Shown here one piece after another: positions 52,742 through 62,507 of a stretch of 64,000 bases of DNA. Origin of the DNA: Paenirhizobium selenitireducens ATCC BAA-1503 (GTDB lineage: Bacteria; Pseudomonadota; Alphaproteobacteria; Rhizobiales; Rhizobiaceae); the NCBI RefSeq assembly GCF_000518785.1, contig NZ_JAEG01000007.1, positions 124,001 through 188,000 of the forward strand, written 5' to 3'. Within the stretch, counting starts at the first letter, position 1, and every line of letters begins with the position of its first letter. The notes under the pieces are model-generated. The model was given only the letters and a program-made list of their open reading frames with translations. It was not told the DNA's origin and did not search any database. Position numbers and translations under genes: made by a program.

Positions 52742-53995
52742 TCAGCCCTTGACGAGGGTTGCCACCACTTCGACATGCGACGTCCAGAGGAACTGGTCGA
52801 TCGGCGTGACCGATGTGACCCGATAGCCGGCGCCGGTCAGGATCGACAGGTCGCGGGCCAGCGTCAGCGGATTGCAGCTGACGGCGACGATCTTCTTCAC
52901 CACCGAGCGGGCGAGTTCCTTGCACTGCTCTTCGGCGCCTGCCCGTGGCGGGTCGAAGACGACCGCATCGAAGGTCTTCAGTTCCGACACCATCAGCGGA
53001 CGACGGAAGAGGTCGCGTCGTTCGACGGAGACGGGCTTCAGCCCCTGCGCATTGCGCGCCGCATGGTCGAGCGCCTTGATCGCCTTTTCGTCGCTCTCGA
53101 CCGCGTGAACCTGGGCGACGCGTGCGAGCCTGAGCGCAAACGTGCCCACCCCGGCAAACAGGTCGGCGACTCGCTTGGCCTTGCCGATATGTTCGAGCGT
53201 CAGGCGCACCATGGCCTCCTCCGCGGCAACCGTCGCCTGGGCAAAGGCGCCGGGCGGCGGCGCGACATTGACGCCGGACATGTCGATCAGCGGACGGCGC
53301 TGCTCGATGACGATCTCGCCGTTGAACGAGACGCGGGCAATGCCGCGCATCGCCAGCACGGTCTCGGTGACCGCGCGGCGTTCCTTGTCGGCCAGCGTCT
53401 TGATTCCGTCGATCGCCACGTCGAGGCCGGAAAGTGTCTCCATCACCGTCATGCGGAATGGTTCGGCCGTGGTCGCGGCCGCGTTGCCAATCTTCTTCAG
53501 GGCGTCGAGGCCGGCCAGAATGCCCGGCGCGGCGATCGGACATTCCTCGATGGCGACGATGTGGTGGCTTTCGGCCTGGTTGTAGCCGATCAGCAATTCC
53601 TTTTCGGTGCGCCGCGCGGCGAACACCACGCGCCGGCGCTCGCCGGGATGGGCCTCGATCAGCTCGCCGACGGGCACGTCGATGCCCTTGGACTTCAGCG
53701 CCGCGATCACCAGCGATCGCTTGAAGGCGTTGTAGGCGGGTCTCGCCATGTGCTGCAGAGAACAGCCGCCGCAGCTGCCGCCCTTGCCTTCCGGGCCGAA
53801 ATGCCGGCAGGCGGGGGCGATACGGTCCGGCGAGGTCTCGCCATAGGAGATGATTGTGCCATGGTTCTTCACCCGTGCGATGGCGAGCGTTTCTCCGGGC
53901 AGGGAGAAGGGCACATAGACGGGGCCGTTCGATGCATGGAAGATGCCGTCGCCCTGGGCGCCGAGCATGTCGATGGTGACGGTTTCCGTGCTCAT
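52742..53995 (-). CDS. TrmA/RlmD-family RNA (uracil-5-)methyltransferase
   Basis: Enzyme of 417 residues. An N-terminal TRAM domain (VTIDMLGAQGDGIFH) binds RNA; cysteines in CRHFGPEGKGGSCGGCSLQH with ECPI match the [4Fe-4S] cluster of RlmD-type enzymes. The SAM-binding part is VADLFAGVGTFALRLARV, followed by FDPPRAGAEEQ and the catalytic Cys in VAVSCNPLTLARDL. The likely role is m5U formation in 23S rRNA or tRNA; the exact nucleotide is not determined. The ATG overlaps the stop of tlyA by 4 bp, making a two-gene operon of RNA methyltransferases. Confidence 0.93.
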   Translation of the reverse strand: MSTETVTIDMLGAQGDGIFHASNGPVYVPFSLPGETLAIARVKNHGTIISYGETSPDRIAPACRHFGPEGKGGSCGGCSLQHMARPAYNAFKRSLVIAALKSKGIDVPVGELIEAHPGERRRVVFAARRTEKELLIGYNQAESHHIVAIEECPIAAPGILAGLDALKKIGNAAATTAEPFRMTVMETLSGLDVAIDGIKTLADKERRAVTETVLAMRGIARVSFNGEIVIEQRRPLIDMSGVNVAPPPGAFAQATVAAEEAMVRLTLEHIGKAKRVADLFAGVGTFALRLARVAQVHAVESDEKAIKALDHAARNAQGLKPVSVERRDLFRRPLMVSELKTFDAVVFDPPRAGAEEQCKELARSVVKKIVAVSCNPLTLARDLSILTGAGYRVTSVTPIDQFLWTSHVEVVATLVKG

Positions 53996-54756
53996 TCGCT
54001 GTCCTCGGATTTTTTCCCGGCGAGCAGAAATTCCTCGTTACCGTCGCCGCCGGCAATCGGCGAGGGGATCAGTCCGAGGCTTTCCCAACCCATCTCCTCG
54101 ACCAGCCAGCGTTCCAGCTCTGCCGCGACGAGGGGGGCCGTTTCGGGCTCCTTCAGCAGTCCCGCCTTGCTGATCGCTTCGCGCCCTGCCTCGAATTGCG
54201 GCTTGACCAGCAGCAGGCAGTGGCTGCCAGGTTCTGCCATGTCGAGGGCAGGGGCCAGCGCCAGTTTCAGCGAGATGAAGGACACGTCGGAGACGATGAA
54301 ATCGATCGGCCGGTCGCCGATGTCTTCGGGTTCCAGGTAGCGGGCGTTCAGCCCTTCGATGTTGGTGACGCGCGGATCGTCGGCAAGCCGGGGATGGAAC
54401 TGGCCGTGCCCGACGTCGATCGAGGTCACGTGCGCAGCACCACGCTTCAACAGCACTTCGGTGAAGCCGCCGGTCGATGCGCCGACGTCGAGACAGTCGT
54501 GGCCTTCAGGATTAAGCCCGAAATGGTCGAGCCCCGCCACGAGCTTCAAGGCAGCGCGCGAAACATAGTCCTGGGCGGGATCGTCGATGGTGAACTCGTG
54601 TTCGGCGGAAAAGACCAGGCTTGGCTTGGTGACGACCTTGCCGTCGACCTTGACGGTGCCGCGCTGGATCGCGTCGCGCGCGCGCGAGCGGCTGGCGAAA
54701 AGATCGAGGGCGACCAGGAGCTGGTCGAGACGCTGGGGTTCGGGAAGTGATGACAT
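53992..54756 (-). CDS. tlyA: TlyA family rRNA 2'-O-methyltransferase/hemolysin-like protein
   Basis: Protein of 254 residues with an N-terminal S4 RNA-binding domain (RLDQLLVALDLFASRSRARDAIQRGTVKVDG) and an FtsJ-like methyltransferase domain (CLDVGASTGGFTEVLLKRGA, IDVGHGQFHPRL, DFIVSDVSFISL, LVKPQFEAG). TlyA methylates cytidines of 16S and 23S rRNA; the older hemolysin name is historical. It is the first gene of an operon with the TrmA/RlmD-type enzyme. In many alphaproteobacteria tlyA follows dxs, which is not present here. Confidence 0.93.
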   Translation of the reverse strand: MSSLPEPQRLDQLLVALDLFASRSRARDAIQRGTVKVDGKVVTKPSLVFSAEHEFTIDDPAQDYVSRAALKLVAGLDHFGLNPEGHDCLDVGASTGGFTEVLLKRGAAHVTSIDVGHGQFHPRLADDPRVTNIEGLNARYLEPEDIGDRPIDFIVSDVSFISLKLALAPALDMAEPGSHCLLLVKPQFEAGREAISKAGLLKEPETAPLVAAELERWLVEEMGWESLGLIPSPIAGGDGNEEFLLAGKKSEDSE

Positions 54757-55018
54757 AGCCTGTCAATGGCGGTCTGGGCGCACAAGTGCAAGCCTTTTGT
54801 TGGGTGAGGGCAGGCAGGGGCGTGCCTCACCGCCGCCTTCAAATTGAATATTGTCAAATTATAAATTAGCAATGCTTTAACAAGCCTCGGCTAGAATTAG
54901 CTCGCAAATTCCATTCGAGCCGCCATGAGAGCGGCATTCCAGCTGACACGAGCGCCATGAAGGCACGTCCGTGATGTACACCCATCCGTCGGGATGGCGA
55001 ACCGAGGATCGAACGCCT

Positions 55019-56944
55019 ATGCGGCGCCCAAGCATCAAGACTTCTCTCATTGCCATCTTCGTGACCATTGCCGTCGTCTCGTCCGGCTATGCGTGGATGA
55101 CAATCCGCTCCCTCGGCTCGATCGACCGCGCAGCCGGCGACGTGGCCACCAACTGGTTGCCGAGCGTGAAGACGGTGAAGGACCTGGAGACGGAGATCTT
55201 CAATCTTCGCATTTCCTATCTCAATCACATCACGGTCCGCACGCCGGAGGCCATTGCCGCCGCCGACAAGGCGATTGCGGAAAATCAGGGCAAGGTCGAG
55301 GAAGCCGCCAAGCGCTACGAGCCGTTGATCTCCTCCCCCCACGAGGCCGAACTCATGAAGCAGATCGTAGACGGCGTGCACGCCTACGAGAAGCGGGGCG
55401 AGGACATGCTCGAACTCTCCCGCGTCAACCGCAATGAGGAAGCCGTCGTCGTCCTGAACGACATGCGCGGCCTGATGAAGCCCGTTCTGGCGCTGGTGGA
55501 GGAACTGGTTCAGGTCAATGTCGACGGCGCCGCCAAGTCCGTGGCCATTGCCGAAGGATCCTACCATTCGGCTCTGACGGAAACCTACATAACGGTCGCC
55601 GTCCTCATGCTGATTATCATCGGCGCTTCTGTCTTCGCCGTCATTGGCATCGCTCAGCCGGTCCAGAAGATCACGGGCGCCATGCGTAAGCTTGCGGATG
55701 GTGACACCGCATCCGAAGTTCCCTTCGCTGGCCGTCAGGACGAGATCGGTGCCATGGCCGCCACCGTCCAGGTGTTCCGCGATGCCGCGATCGCCAACAT
55801 CCGCATGACGCAGGAGGCCGAGGAAAGCCGCCGCTCCAACGAGGAACAGCGTATCGCTCTCCAGCGCCGCGCCGAGGAAGATGCACGTCGCAAGCTGATC
55901 GAGGCGACCAGCGCACTCGCCGTCGGCATGAAGGCGCTCGCCGCCGGAGACCTGACCTACCAGATCAACGAGCCGGTTTCGGAAGACTTCGAGGCCCTGC
56001 GCGACGACTTCAACTCTGCCGTCAAGCAGCTCGGCGACACGCTCGCCTCCGTTGCCTCCGCCACCCGCACCATCGACGGCGGCACGCGGGAGATTTCCGC
56101 CGGCACCGAGGACCTGTCGAAGCGCACGGAGCAGCAGGCAGCTTCGCTCGAGGAAACCGCTGCCGCGCTTGACCAGATCACGGTCAACGTCACGAATTCC
56201 ACGCAGCGCGCCGAAGAGGCCAGAGAAATCGCGACGCGGGCGAAGTCCAGCGCGACGAAGTCCGGGGAAGTCGTTGCCCAGGCGGTCGATGCCATGAGCC
56301 GGATCGAGGGATCTTCGAACCAGATCTCCAACATCATCGGCGTGATCGATGAGATCGCCTTCCAGACCAACCTGCTGGCGCTCAATGCCGGCGTCGAGGC
56401 GGCCCGTGCGGGCGAAGCCGGCAAGGGCTTTGCCGTCGTCGCCCAGGAAGTCCGTGAACTGGCCCAGCGCTCGGCGCAGGCCGCCAAGGAGATCAAGGGC
56501 CTGATCCAGAACTCGGCCGGCGAGGTCGGTAACGGCGTGAAACTCGTGCGGGAGACCGGCGAGGCGCTGAAGGGCATCGAAAACCTCATCCTCTCGATCA
56601 ACGACCACATGAACGCCATCGCCACCTCGGCGCGGGAACAGTCCAGCGGGCTGAGCGAGGTCAACACCGCCGTCAACCAGATGGACCAGGTGACCCAGCA
56701 GAATGCCGCGATGGTGGAAGAATCCAACGCCGCGAGCGCCAGCCTTGCCATGGAAAGCGAGCGTCTGAGCGACCTGATTGCCCGCTTCAAGCTCAGCCAT
56801 GGCTGGGCGCCGTCGGCAGCAACCGCGGCCCCACGTGCCGCCTCGCACGTCAGCGCGCCGCGGGCCGCCATGCCGGCTCGCCGCGCCACGCTTGCGAGCC
56901 ACGGCAATGCGGCCTTGAAAACCGAGGAATGGACCGAGTTCTGA
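55019..56944 (+). CDS. Methyl-accepting chemotaxis protein with four-helix-bundle sensor
   Basis: Chemoreceptor of 641 residues. The first helix (SLIAIFVTIAVVSSGYAWMT) is followed by a helical periplasmic 4HB_MCP sensor (about residues 40-190), a second helix (TYITVAVLMLIIIGASVFAVIGI), HAMP and the signalling domain with [30 protein letters not shown]. It ends in EEWTEF, which matches the W-containing pentapeptide that tethers CheR/CheB. The upstream region (54757-55018) is AT-rich and divergent from tlyA. ATG 55019 (MRRPSIKTSL) is preferred to upstream in-frame starts because hydrophobic and conserved sequence begins there. Confidence 0.95.
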   Translation: MRRPSIKTSLIAIFVTIAVVSSGYAWMTIRSLGSIDRAAGDVATNWLPSVKTVKDLETEIFNLRISYLNHITVRTPEAIAAADKAIAENQGKVEEAAKRYEPLISSPHEAELMKQIVDGVHAYEKRGEDMLELSRVNRNEEAVVVLNDMRGLMKPVLALVEELVQVNVDGAAKSVAIAEGSYHSALTETYITVAVLMLIIIGASVFAVIGIAQPVQKITGAMRKLADGDTASEVPFAGRQDEIGAMAATVQVFRDAAIANIRMTQEAEESRRSNEEQRIALQRRAEEDARRKLIEATSALAVGMKALAAGDLTYQINEPVSEDFEALRDDFNSAVKQLGDTLASVASATRTIDGGTREISAGTEDLSKRTEQQAASLEETAAALDQITVNVTNSTQRAEEAREIATRAKSSATKSGEVVAQAVDAMSRIEGSSNQISNIIGVIDEIAFQTNLLALNAGVEAARAGEAGKGFAVVAQEVRELAQRSAQAAKEIKGLIQNSAGEVGNGVKLVRETGEALKGIENLILSINDHMNAIATSAREQSSGLSEVNTAVNQMDQVTQQNAAMVEESNAASASLAMESERLSDLIARFKLSHGWAPSAATAAPRAASHVSAPRAAMPARRATLASHGNAALKTEEWTEF

Positions 56945-56971
56945 AGGCGGATCTGTCCTCCCGGATCCGCT

Positions 56972-57019
56972 GACAAGCAAAGCCCTTCGGTATTCGGCGC
57001 CGGAGGGCTTTTGCTTGTC
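56972..57019 (+). terminator. Terminator of the 4HB chemoreceptor gene
   Basis: Long hairpin with arms GACAAGCAAAGCCCTTCGG and CCGGAGGGCTTTTGCTTGTC. It lies 28 bp after the stop codon. Confidence 0.8.
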
Positions 57020-57148
57020 CGGGGCCCGGAATAGCGACGCGGCCGAACCGCCCAGATCAGGCCGTCTCGGCCGATTGACTTGCTGAGGCTTTGCCGCCTA
57101 ACTGCGGCAAAGGCCGCTTCGGCCGTTCGTTACTTCTGGGAGAGCGTG

Positions 57149-58147
57149 ATGAAGAAAGCGATGCTTGGCGGGCTTGCCGCCCTGACGATGGCGGCTACGG
57201 CGATGGCCAACGACACGTCCGCGGTGCTCGAGGCTGGCGGGCTCGTCTACACCCGCCAGGATTCGGTCGACATGCTGAGCGAGGACCTGTTCATCTCCCA
57301 GGAAGAGATCACGGTCGACTACGTCTTCAAGAACCAGGCGGAAACCGATCTGGAAACTGTGGTCGCCTTTCCGATGCCCGCGATCGGCGGTTTCCTGGAG
57401 TTCAATGCCGCGCTCGACGACTACGAGCACGACAATTTCATGAGCTTCACCGTCTCGCAGGATGGCAAGGAGATCGAACCCGAACTGCAACAGCGGGTCA
57501 CCGTCAACGGCATCGATATGACAGAAGAGGTGAAGAGCAAGGGCGTCTCGCTTCTGCCGCTCAGCGAAACGACCCGCGCGGCCATCGCCAAGCTGCCGGA
57601 AGACGTGCTGAAGGACTGGGAGACGCGCGGCCTCATCCTCAACACCGCCTACGACCCGGAAAAGCCGGTGGCGCCGGACTACTACCCCCTGTGGAAGCTG
57701 GAGACCGTCTTCTGGTGGCGCACCACCTTCCCGGCGGGCAAGGAGGTCAAGGTTCACCACAGCTACAAGCCGAGCGTTGGCGGAACGGTGGCGATGACCT
57801 TCGTGCGCGACGGCGCGCCGACCCCGGAGCTGGAAGAATACCGCGAGCGCTACTGCGTCGACGACGCCTTGCTCAAGACGGCGATCAAGCTCGAGAAGCA
57901 GCAGAACTACGATGCCGGCATCTATTTCTACGAAAAATGGATGTCCTACATCCTGACCACCGGTGCCAACTGGGCCGGCCCGATCGGCCAGTTCAAGCTG
58001 ACCGTCGACAAGGGCGACACGAAGAACTACGTCAGTTTCTGTGGCCAGAACGTCCGCAAGGTCGGGCCGACCACCTTCGAAATGACGGCCACCGATTTCT
58101 ATCCGGAGAAGGACCTCCACATCCTGCTGGTGGTTCCGAGCCAGTAA
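57149..58147 (+). CDS. DUF4424 family secreted protein
   Basis: Exported protein of 332 residues. Signal peptide KKAMLGGLAALTMAATAMA, then the DUF4424 pattern: NDTSAVLEAGGLVYTRQDSVDMLSEDLFIS, VDYVFKNQAETDLETVVAFPMP, a long central segment with ETVFWWRTTFPAGKEVKVHHSYKPSVGG and the C-terminal FYEKWMSYILTTGANWAGPIGQFKLTVDKG. It is predicted to be beta-rich and periplasmic; the function is unknown. ATG 57149 follows GGGAGAG. It lies between two chemoreceptor genes, separated from the upstream one by a terminator and from the downstream one by 207 bp. Confidence 0.87.
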   Translation: MKKAMLGGLAALTMAATAMANDTSAVLEAGGLVYTRQDSVDMLSEDLFISQEEITVDYVFKNQAETDLETVVAFPMPAIGGFLEFNAALDDYEHDNFMSFTVSQDGKEIEPELQQRVTVNGIDMTEEVKSKGVSLLPLSETTRAAIAKLPEDVLKDWETRGLILNTAYDPEKPVAPDYYPLWKLETVFWWRTTFPAGKEVKVHHSYKPSVGGTVAMTFVRDGAPTPELEEYRERYCVDDALLKTAIKLEKQQNYDAGIYFYEKWMSYILTTGANWAGPIGQFKLTVDKGDTKNYVSFCGQNVRKVGPTTFEMTATDFYPEKDLHILLVVPSQ

Positions 58148-58354
58148 ATTCCGGCAGGCCAAATTTTGCACTGCGTCATAACGGAATTCTAACAGCTTTT
58201 GTGCAAGTTCGGTACGATTGTACAAACTCCGCGACCCAATGGTGCACCATGACGGCAGCGCTGCGGCAGGACGCAATCATGCGTCAGTCCCAGCGTGTCC
58301 GCATGCTCAATCCCGAGTCCTTCGGGACGGGCGTCCGCGAGAGAGTAGTCCTGC

Positions 58355-60304
58355 ATGTCCCTCAAGAACCTGTCCCTGAACAAGAAGCTGATCCTCACCT
58401 TCCTCGGCATCATGGCCAGTTGTTTTCTCGCGACGGCGATTGTTTTCGTCGAGGCCTATCGCGCCAAGCTTGCTTCGGTGGAGCAGCAGCGCTCCGAAGA
58501 GATCCTCTCCCTCTCCGACCGCGCGCTGGAATCCATGCTCGAGCAGGCAGTGAACCAGCGCGGGTTCCTGCTGTTCCGCAGCGAAAGCACCTACAAGGAC
58601 GTCTTCGCCCAGCGCGAAAAGATGCTCGGCTATATCGAGGAAGCGAAGAAGGCCGCCGCCGGCGATGCCACGATCGTCGCCTCGCTCGACGCGATGAAGG
58701 CCGCCGCCGACGTTTTCCACACCCAGTTGACCGAGCCGCAGCTTGCCGCCCGCAAGAACACCGAGGCTCCGATTGCCGAGATCATCGAGATCGGCCGCAA
58801 CGCTTCCAAGGGTCAGCTCGACGCCTTCCGTGAAGAGGCGGCAAAGATCAAGGAACAGATCGCTTCCATGTCGGCCAAGAACCAGGCGGCCCTTGCCAAC
58901 GCCCATCTCACGCTTGAGCTCGCCCTGCTGATCGGCGGTTCGATCGCCGGCTTCGTTGCCGTCGCCTTGATCTGGCTTCTTTCGCGCTCGATCGTCACGC
59001 CGATCGTCGGTATGACGAGCGCCATGTCGCGGTTGGCCGATGGCGATCACGACGTCGACGTGCCGGCCCTCGACCGCGAAGACGAAGTCGGTCAGATGGC
59101 CAAGGCGGTCGTCGTGTTCAAGGATGCCGCCGTCGAGAAGCAGCGGCTTGCCGGCGAGACGGAAGCCATGCGCGCCAGCGCCGAGCAGGAGCGTCGTCGC
59201 GCCGAGGCCGACAAGGCCCGCGAGGCCGAGGAGATCGCCTTTGCCGTCAATCAACTGGCGGCCGGCCTGTCGGCGCTCGCCGACGGCAATGTCGCCCACC
59301 GCATCGACACGACCTTCGCCGAGCGCCTCGACGCGCTCCGGCTGAACTTCAACGCCTCTTTGGAGAAGCTCCAGGATGCGCTTCGCTCGGTCGGCGCCAA
59401 TGCTGCGGCGATCAATGCCGGTGCCTCTGAAATCCGCGCTTCGGCCGACGATCTCGCCCGCCGCACCGAGCAGCAGGCAGCCTCCGTCGAGGAAACGGCT
59501 GCTGCGCTCGAGCAGGTGACGACGACGGTCAAGGACACCGCGCGCCGGGCCGAGGATGTCGGCCAGCTGGTCGCCAGCACCCGCACCGGCGCCGAACGCT
59601 CCGGCCAGGTGGTGCGCAACGCCGTCACCGCCATGACCCAGATCGAGAAGTCATCCGGCGAGATCGGCAATATCATCGGTGTCATCGAGGATATCGCCTT
59701 CCAGACCAACCTGCTGGCCTTGAATGCCGGTGTCGAAGCGGCTCGTGCAGGCGAGGCCGGCAAGGGCTTTGCCGTCGTCGCCCAGGAAGTGCGCGAATTG
59801 GCGCAGCGCTCGGCCAATGCCGCCAAGGAGATCAAGGCGCTCATCTCGACGTCCTCCACCCAGGTCGGCAACGGCGTGGCTCTGGTTGGCGAGACCGGTA
59901 CGGAACTCGAGAAGATCGTCTCTGCGGTCGAAGAGATCAGCGCCCATGTCTCGGCGATCGTCACCGCCAGCCGCGAACAGTCGACCGGCCTTCAGGAGAT
60001 TAACACCGCGGTCAACACCATGGACCAGGGCACCCAGCAGAATGCCGCCATGGTGGAAGAGCAGACGGCCGCCAGCCATTCGCTGGCAACCGAGGCCGCA
60101 TCGCTGAACGCGCTTCTGGCCCAGTTCCAGCTCGGCCAGGCTCAGCCGGCGGCGCCTGTGCGCGGAACCCGCAGCGCCCCGCCTTCCGCAGCCGATCGCA
60201 ACGCGAGGCCCGCCGCCTCTCCGGCCCGTGCGCTTGCCGGCCGTATCTCCCAGGCGTTTGCCGGTGGCAACACGGCCGCCAAGCAGGAATGGTCGGAATT
60301 CTGA
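58355..60304 (+). CDS. Methyl-accepting chemotaxis protein with CHASE3 sensor
   Basis: Chemoreceptor of 649 residues. An N-terminal helix ([22 protein letters not shown]) is followed by a helical CHASE3-like domain ([30 protein letters not shown]), a second helix ([23 protein letters not shown]), HAMP and the signalling domain with the tip [30 protein letters not shown]. It ends EWSEF, a CheR-tether type pentapeptide shared in form with the receptor at 55 kb. ATG 58355. A strong terminator follows at 60334. Confidence 0.95.
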   Translation: MSLKNLSLNKKLILTFLGIMASCFLATAIVFVEAYRAKLASVEQQRSEEILSLSDRALESMLEQAVNQRGFLLFRSESTYKDVFAQREKMLGYIEEAKKAAAGDATIVASLDAMKAAADVFHTQLTEPQLAARKNTEAPIAEIIEIGRNASKGQLDAFREEAAKIKEQIASMSAKNQAALANAHLTLELALLIGGSIAGFVAVALIWLLSRSIVTPIVGMTSAMSRLADGDHDVDVPALDREDEVGQMAKAVVVFKDAAVEKQRLAGETEAMRASAEQERRRAEADKAREAEEIAFAVNQLAAGLSALADGNVAHRIDTTFAERLDALRLNFNASLEKLQDALRSVGANAAAINAGASEIRASADDLARRTEQQAASVEETAAALEQVTTTVKDTARRAEDVGQLVASTRTGAERSGQVVRNAVTAMTQIEKSSGEIGNIIGVIEDIAFQTNLLALNAGVEAARAGEAGKGFAVVAQEVRELAQRSANAAKEIKALISTSSTQVGNGVALVGETGTELEKIVSAVEEISAHVSAIVTASREQSTGLQEINTAVNTMDQGTQQNAAMVEEQTAASHSLATEAASLNALLAQFQLGQAQPAAPVRGTRSAPPSAADRNARPAASPARALAGRISQAFAGGNTAAKQEWSEF

Positions 60305-60333
60305 TCTCCGCCCTCTGGCGGACGGACCATACG

Positions 60334-60372
60334 AAAACACCCGGCTCTCTTGCGAGGGCCGGGTGTTTTTTT
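60334..60372 (+). terminator. Terminator of the CHASE3 chemoreceptor gene
   Basis: AAAACACCCGGC / GCCGGGTGTTTT stem with a long T-run (TTTTTTT), 30 bp after the stop and 27 bp before the convergent DUF883-like gene. Confidence 0.92.
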
Positions 60373-60398
60373 GACTCTTGGACCTGTGTCCGGAGGGC

Positions 60399-60731
60399 TT
60401 AGAGCCAGCGACGCGGCGAATGGCTCGGCGCCTGCGACGAGGTGGCGAGAAAATAGCCGATCAGGCCGCCGACGAGACCGGCGGTGAGCAGCGCGGTCGA
60501 GGTCGCCGTCGGGTGTTCGCGTGCCACCGAACCGATGCTGACGGCCTCGTCCTTGGCATAGTTCGCAACGTCCTGAGCCTTGCGGCCGGCACCGTTCAGC
60601 AGCGTCGCAGCCCGGCCACGCGCCTCGCCGGCGACCTTTTCGCCTTCTTCCGAAAGCAGGTCCTTGAAGTGCATGACCTGAGCCTGGAGGCTGCGCAGTT
60701 CGTTCATCATGTCGCTGTTGTTGCTGGCCAT
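60399..60731 (-). CDS. DUF883-like membrane-anchored protein (paralogue 1)
   Basis: Protein of 110 residues. An N-terminal helical, probably coiled-coil part (MNELRSLQAQVMHFKDLLSE) is followed by an amphipathic stretch (AGRKAQDVANYAKDEAVSIGSVAREHP) and one C-terminal membrane helix (STALLTAGLVGGLIGYFLATS). The VREHP-TALLTAGLVGGLIGYFL pattern is that of ElaB/YqjD/DUF883 proteins, whose E. coli relatives anchor stalled ribosomes at the membrane in stationary phase. A second copy lies at 62508-62831. ATG 60731 follows a purine-rich AGGAAAGGATCCCCC leader. Confidence 0.82.
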   Translation of the reverse strand: MASNNSDMMNELRSLQAQVMHFKDLLSEEGEKVAGEARGRAATLLNGAGRKAQDVANYAKDEAVSIGSVAREHPTATSTALLTAGLVGGLIGYFLATSSQAPSHSPRRWL

Positions 60732-60825
60732 GGGGGATCCTTTCCTGTTGAGGGCATTGTTCCCGGGGGAAACGCGGTGCCGAGGGTAAGGTTCCTTTGC
60801 CCCGTGCGAAGGCCCGCCGGGTGCC

Positions 60826-61110
60826 TCAGGCGGGCAGGGTCGCCACCCGCTCGACGACGGTGAAACTCGGCGGCGCCAGCGCCCCGCCCGAGGCCATGGT
60901 GCCGGGAACCTCCGGATCCGCGCGGAAGGCGGCAAAGGCCGCCTCGCTCGGCCAGTCGATCAGCACGAAGACGCGACCGGGCTCAGTCGTGGCAAGCACG
61001 CTTGCACCGAGGCTGCCGTGCCTGGCGCGCATTTTCGCGCCGCCGGTGGCAAAGATGGATATGAAACGGCCGAGATCCTCGATTCGGACCTCTGCGAGTG
61101 TGGTGTACAT
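60826..61110 (-). CDS. Small dimeric alpha/beta-barrel protein, DUF1330-like
   Basis: Soluble protein of 94 residues: MYTTLAEVRIEDLGRFISIFATGG, then LGASVLATTEPGRVFVLIDWPSEAAFAAFRADPEV and TVVERVATLPA. The layout of two beta-alpha-beta units resembles antibiotic-biosynthesis-monooxygenase, DUF1330 and EthD-type proteins. ATG 61110 follows GAGGAG. It starts 11 bp after the YdhR-like gene, forming an operon divergent from a LysR regulator. The substrate is unknown. Confidence 0.65.
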   Translation of the reverse strand: MYTTLAEVRIEDLGRFISIFATGGAKMRARHGSLGASVLATTEPGRVFVLIDWPSEAAFAAFRADPEVPGTMASGGALAPPSFTVVERVATLPA

Positions 61111-61121
61111 GTCGTTTCTCC

Positions 61122-61424
61122 TCACAGCGGCGCGCGGGTGATCGCGGAGAGGTCGGCATTGACGACGAAGGACCGTGCGACGATGCCGGTCACGCCAAAG
61201 CCTTCCAGCCTTGCCTTGTGCTTGTCCGCATAACGGGCGGCCGAGAGCGGATCGGCGAACAGGTAGATGCCGCCGGCGCGGCCCTCGGCCTCGTTCTCGG
61301 TCCAGATCTTCCAGATCAGTCCGTCCTCGGCGGCTATGTCGTGAGCGAGACCCGAAAGGGCGGCGGTCATCTCGGCGCCGAAGGGGCCGTCGAAGGGGAA
61401 ATCGAATTGCAGCAACGTCGTCAT
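61122..61424 (-). CDS. YdhR-like monooxygenase family protein
   Basis: Protein of 100 residues close in pattern to E. coli YdhR: TTLLQFDFPFDGPFGAEMTAAL, GLIWKIWTENEAEGRAGGIYLFADPLSAARYADKHKARLEGFGV and VARSFVVNADLSAITRAPL. Members have a dimeric alpha/beta-barrel fold and are suspected, not proven, to act on aromatic compounds. ATG 61424 is chosen since the conserved strand begins there; ATG 61433 is also possible. It is the first gene of a pair transcribed away from the LysR regulator gene, which probably controls it. Confidence 0.8.
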   Translation of the reverse strand: MTTLLQFDFPFDGPFGAEMTAALSGLAHDIAAEDGLIWKIWTENEAEGRAGGIYLFADPLSAARYADKHKARLEGFGVTGIVARSFVVNADLSAITRAPL

Positions 61425-61541
61425 TCTGGTCATCCGCTAAAGAGTTTGGTGGAATGGCGCGGTTGTATCGGAGCGCATCCTGCGGCAGAAGCGTGCGGCG
61501 GGTAAACGGACCCGTTACTGCCAGTGAACGGTGGAGGGGGC

Positions 61542-62465
61542 ATGGACACACTGGAGAGCATGCAGGTCTTCGTGCGGGTCGTAGAGCTCGGCAGCTTTGC
61601 GGCAGCCGCGCGCGGTCTTGATCTCTCGCCGGCCATGGTCAGCAAGCATATCGCTCATCTGGAAGGGAGAACCGGCGCGCGTTTGCTGAATCGCACCACG
61701 CGGCATGTGCGGCCGACCGAGGCCGGCGCTACCTATTTCGAGCAATGCACCGCGATCCTGCGCAGCATTGATGCGGCCGAGGCGGAGGCGGGCGCCGATA
61801 CGAGCACGCCGCGCGGCACGCTCCGGATCACCGCGCCCACCGAGTTCGGCAACCTGCATCTGCCCCTGGTGATCGCGGCCTTTCTCGAACGCCACCCGGC
61901 GATCGACATTGCGCTCGATCTTACCAATCGCAGCGTCGACATCGTCCAGGAGGGCTATGATCTGGCGATCCGTATCGCCCGCGATCTCGACACCAGCCTC
62001 GTCGGCCGGCGCATCGCCCTGTCGCGTTTCCATATCGTCGCGAGCCCGGCCTATCTCGCGCGGGAGGGCCATCCGGTGGAGCCGGCGGAACTGGCGCGCC
62101 GGCATTGCCTGACCTTTGCCGTTCCCCAGCCATGGACCACCTGGGCTATCAGGCATGGCGGCGAGGCGCGGCAGGTGAAGATCACGCCGCGCATGTTGTC
62201 CACCAGCGCCGAAGCCCTGCTCCAGGCCGCACGCGCCGGCGTCGGCATCGGGCTCCTGCCGACCTTCGTCTGCGGCGAGGCCCTTGCACGCGGCGAACTC
62301 GTATCGCTCTTCCCGGATTGCGAATGCGGCGTGCTGGGGATCTATATCCTGTTTCCCCACCGCGCCTTGCTGCCGGCGCGGGTGCGCCTGTTCATCGATT
62401 TCCTCGTCGAGGCGATCGGTGGCGGTGCTGACCGGGATCCGTGGGAATTCACGCCGGAGAGATGA
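61542..62465 (+). CDS. LysR-family transcriptional regulator
   Basis: Regulator of 307 residues. The N-terminal winged helix-turn-helix (MQVFVRVVELGSFAAAARGLDLSPAMVSKHIAHLEGRTGARLLNRTTRHV) is of the CrgA/AaeR subgroup with the LSPAMVSKHI recognition helix. The substrate-binding domain starts near GTLRITAPTEFGNLHLP and includes VDIVQEGYDLAIRI. ATG 61542 (MDTLESMQVF) follows GGAGGGGGC. It is divergent from the YdhR-like/DUF1330-like pair across 117 bp, the usual arrangement for a LysR regulator and its target. The inducer is unknown. Confidence 0.93.
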   Translation: MDTLESMQVFVRVVELGSFAAAARGLDLSPAMVSKHIAHLEGRTGARLLNRTTRHVRPTEAGATYFEQCTAILRSIDAAEAEAGADTSTPRGTLRITAPTEFGNLHLPLVIAAFLERHPAIDIALDLTNRSVDIVQEGYDLAIRIARDLDTSLVGRRIALSRFHIVASPAYLAREGHPVEPAELARRHCLTFAVPQPWTTWAIRHGGEARQVKITPRMLSTSAEALLQAARAGVGIGLLPTFVCGEALARGELVSLFPDCECGVLGIYILFPHRALLPARVRLFIDFLVEAIGGGADRDPWEFTPER

Positions 62466-62507
62466 CGGGGCGCACCGGCAGGCACGCCCGGCTAATTTGC
62501 TACAACG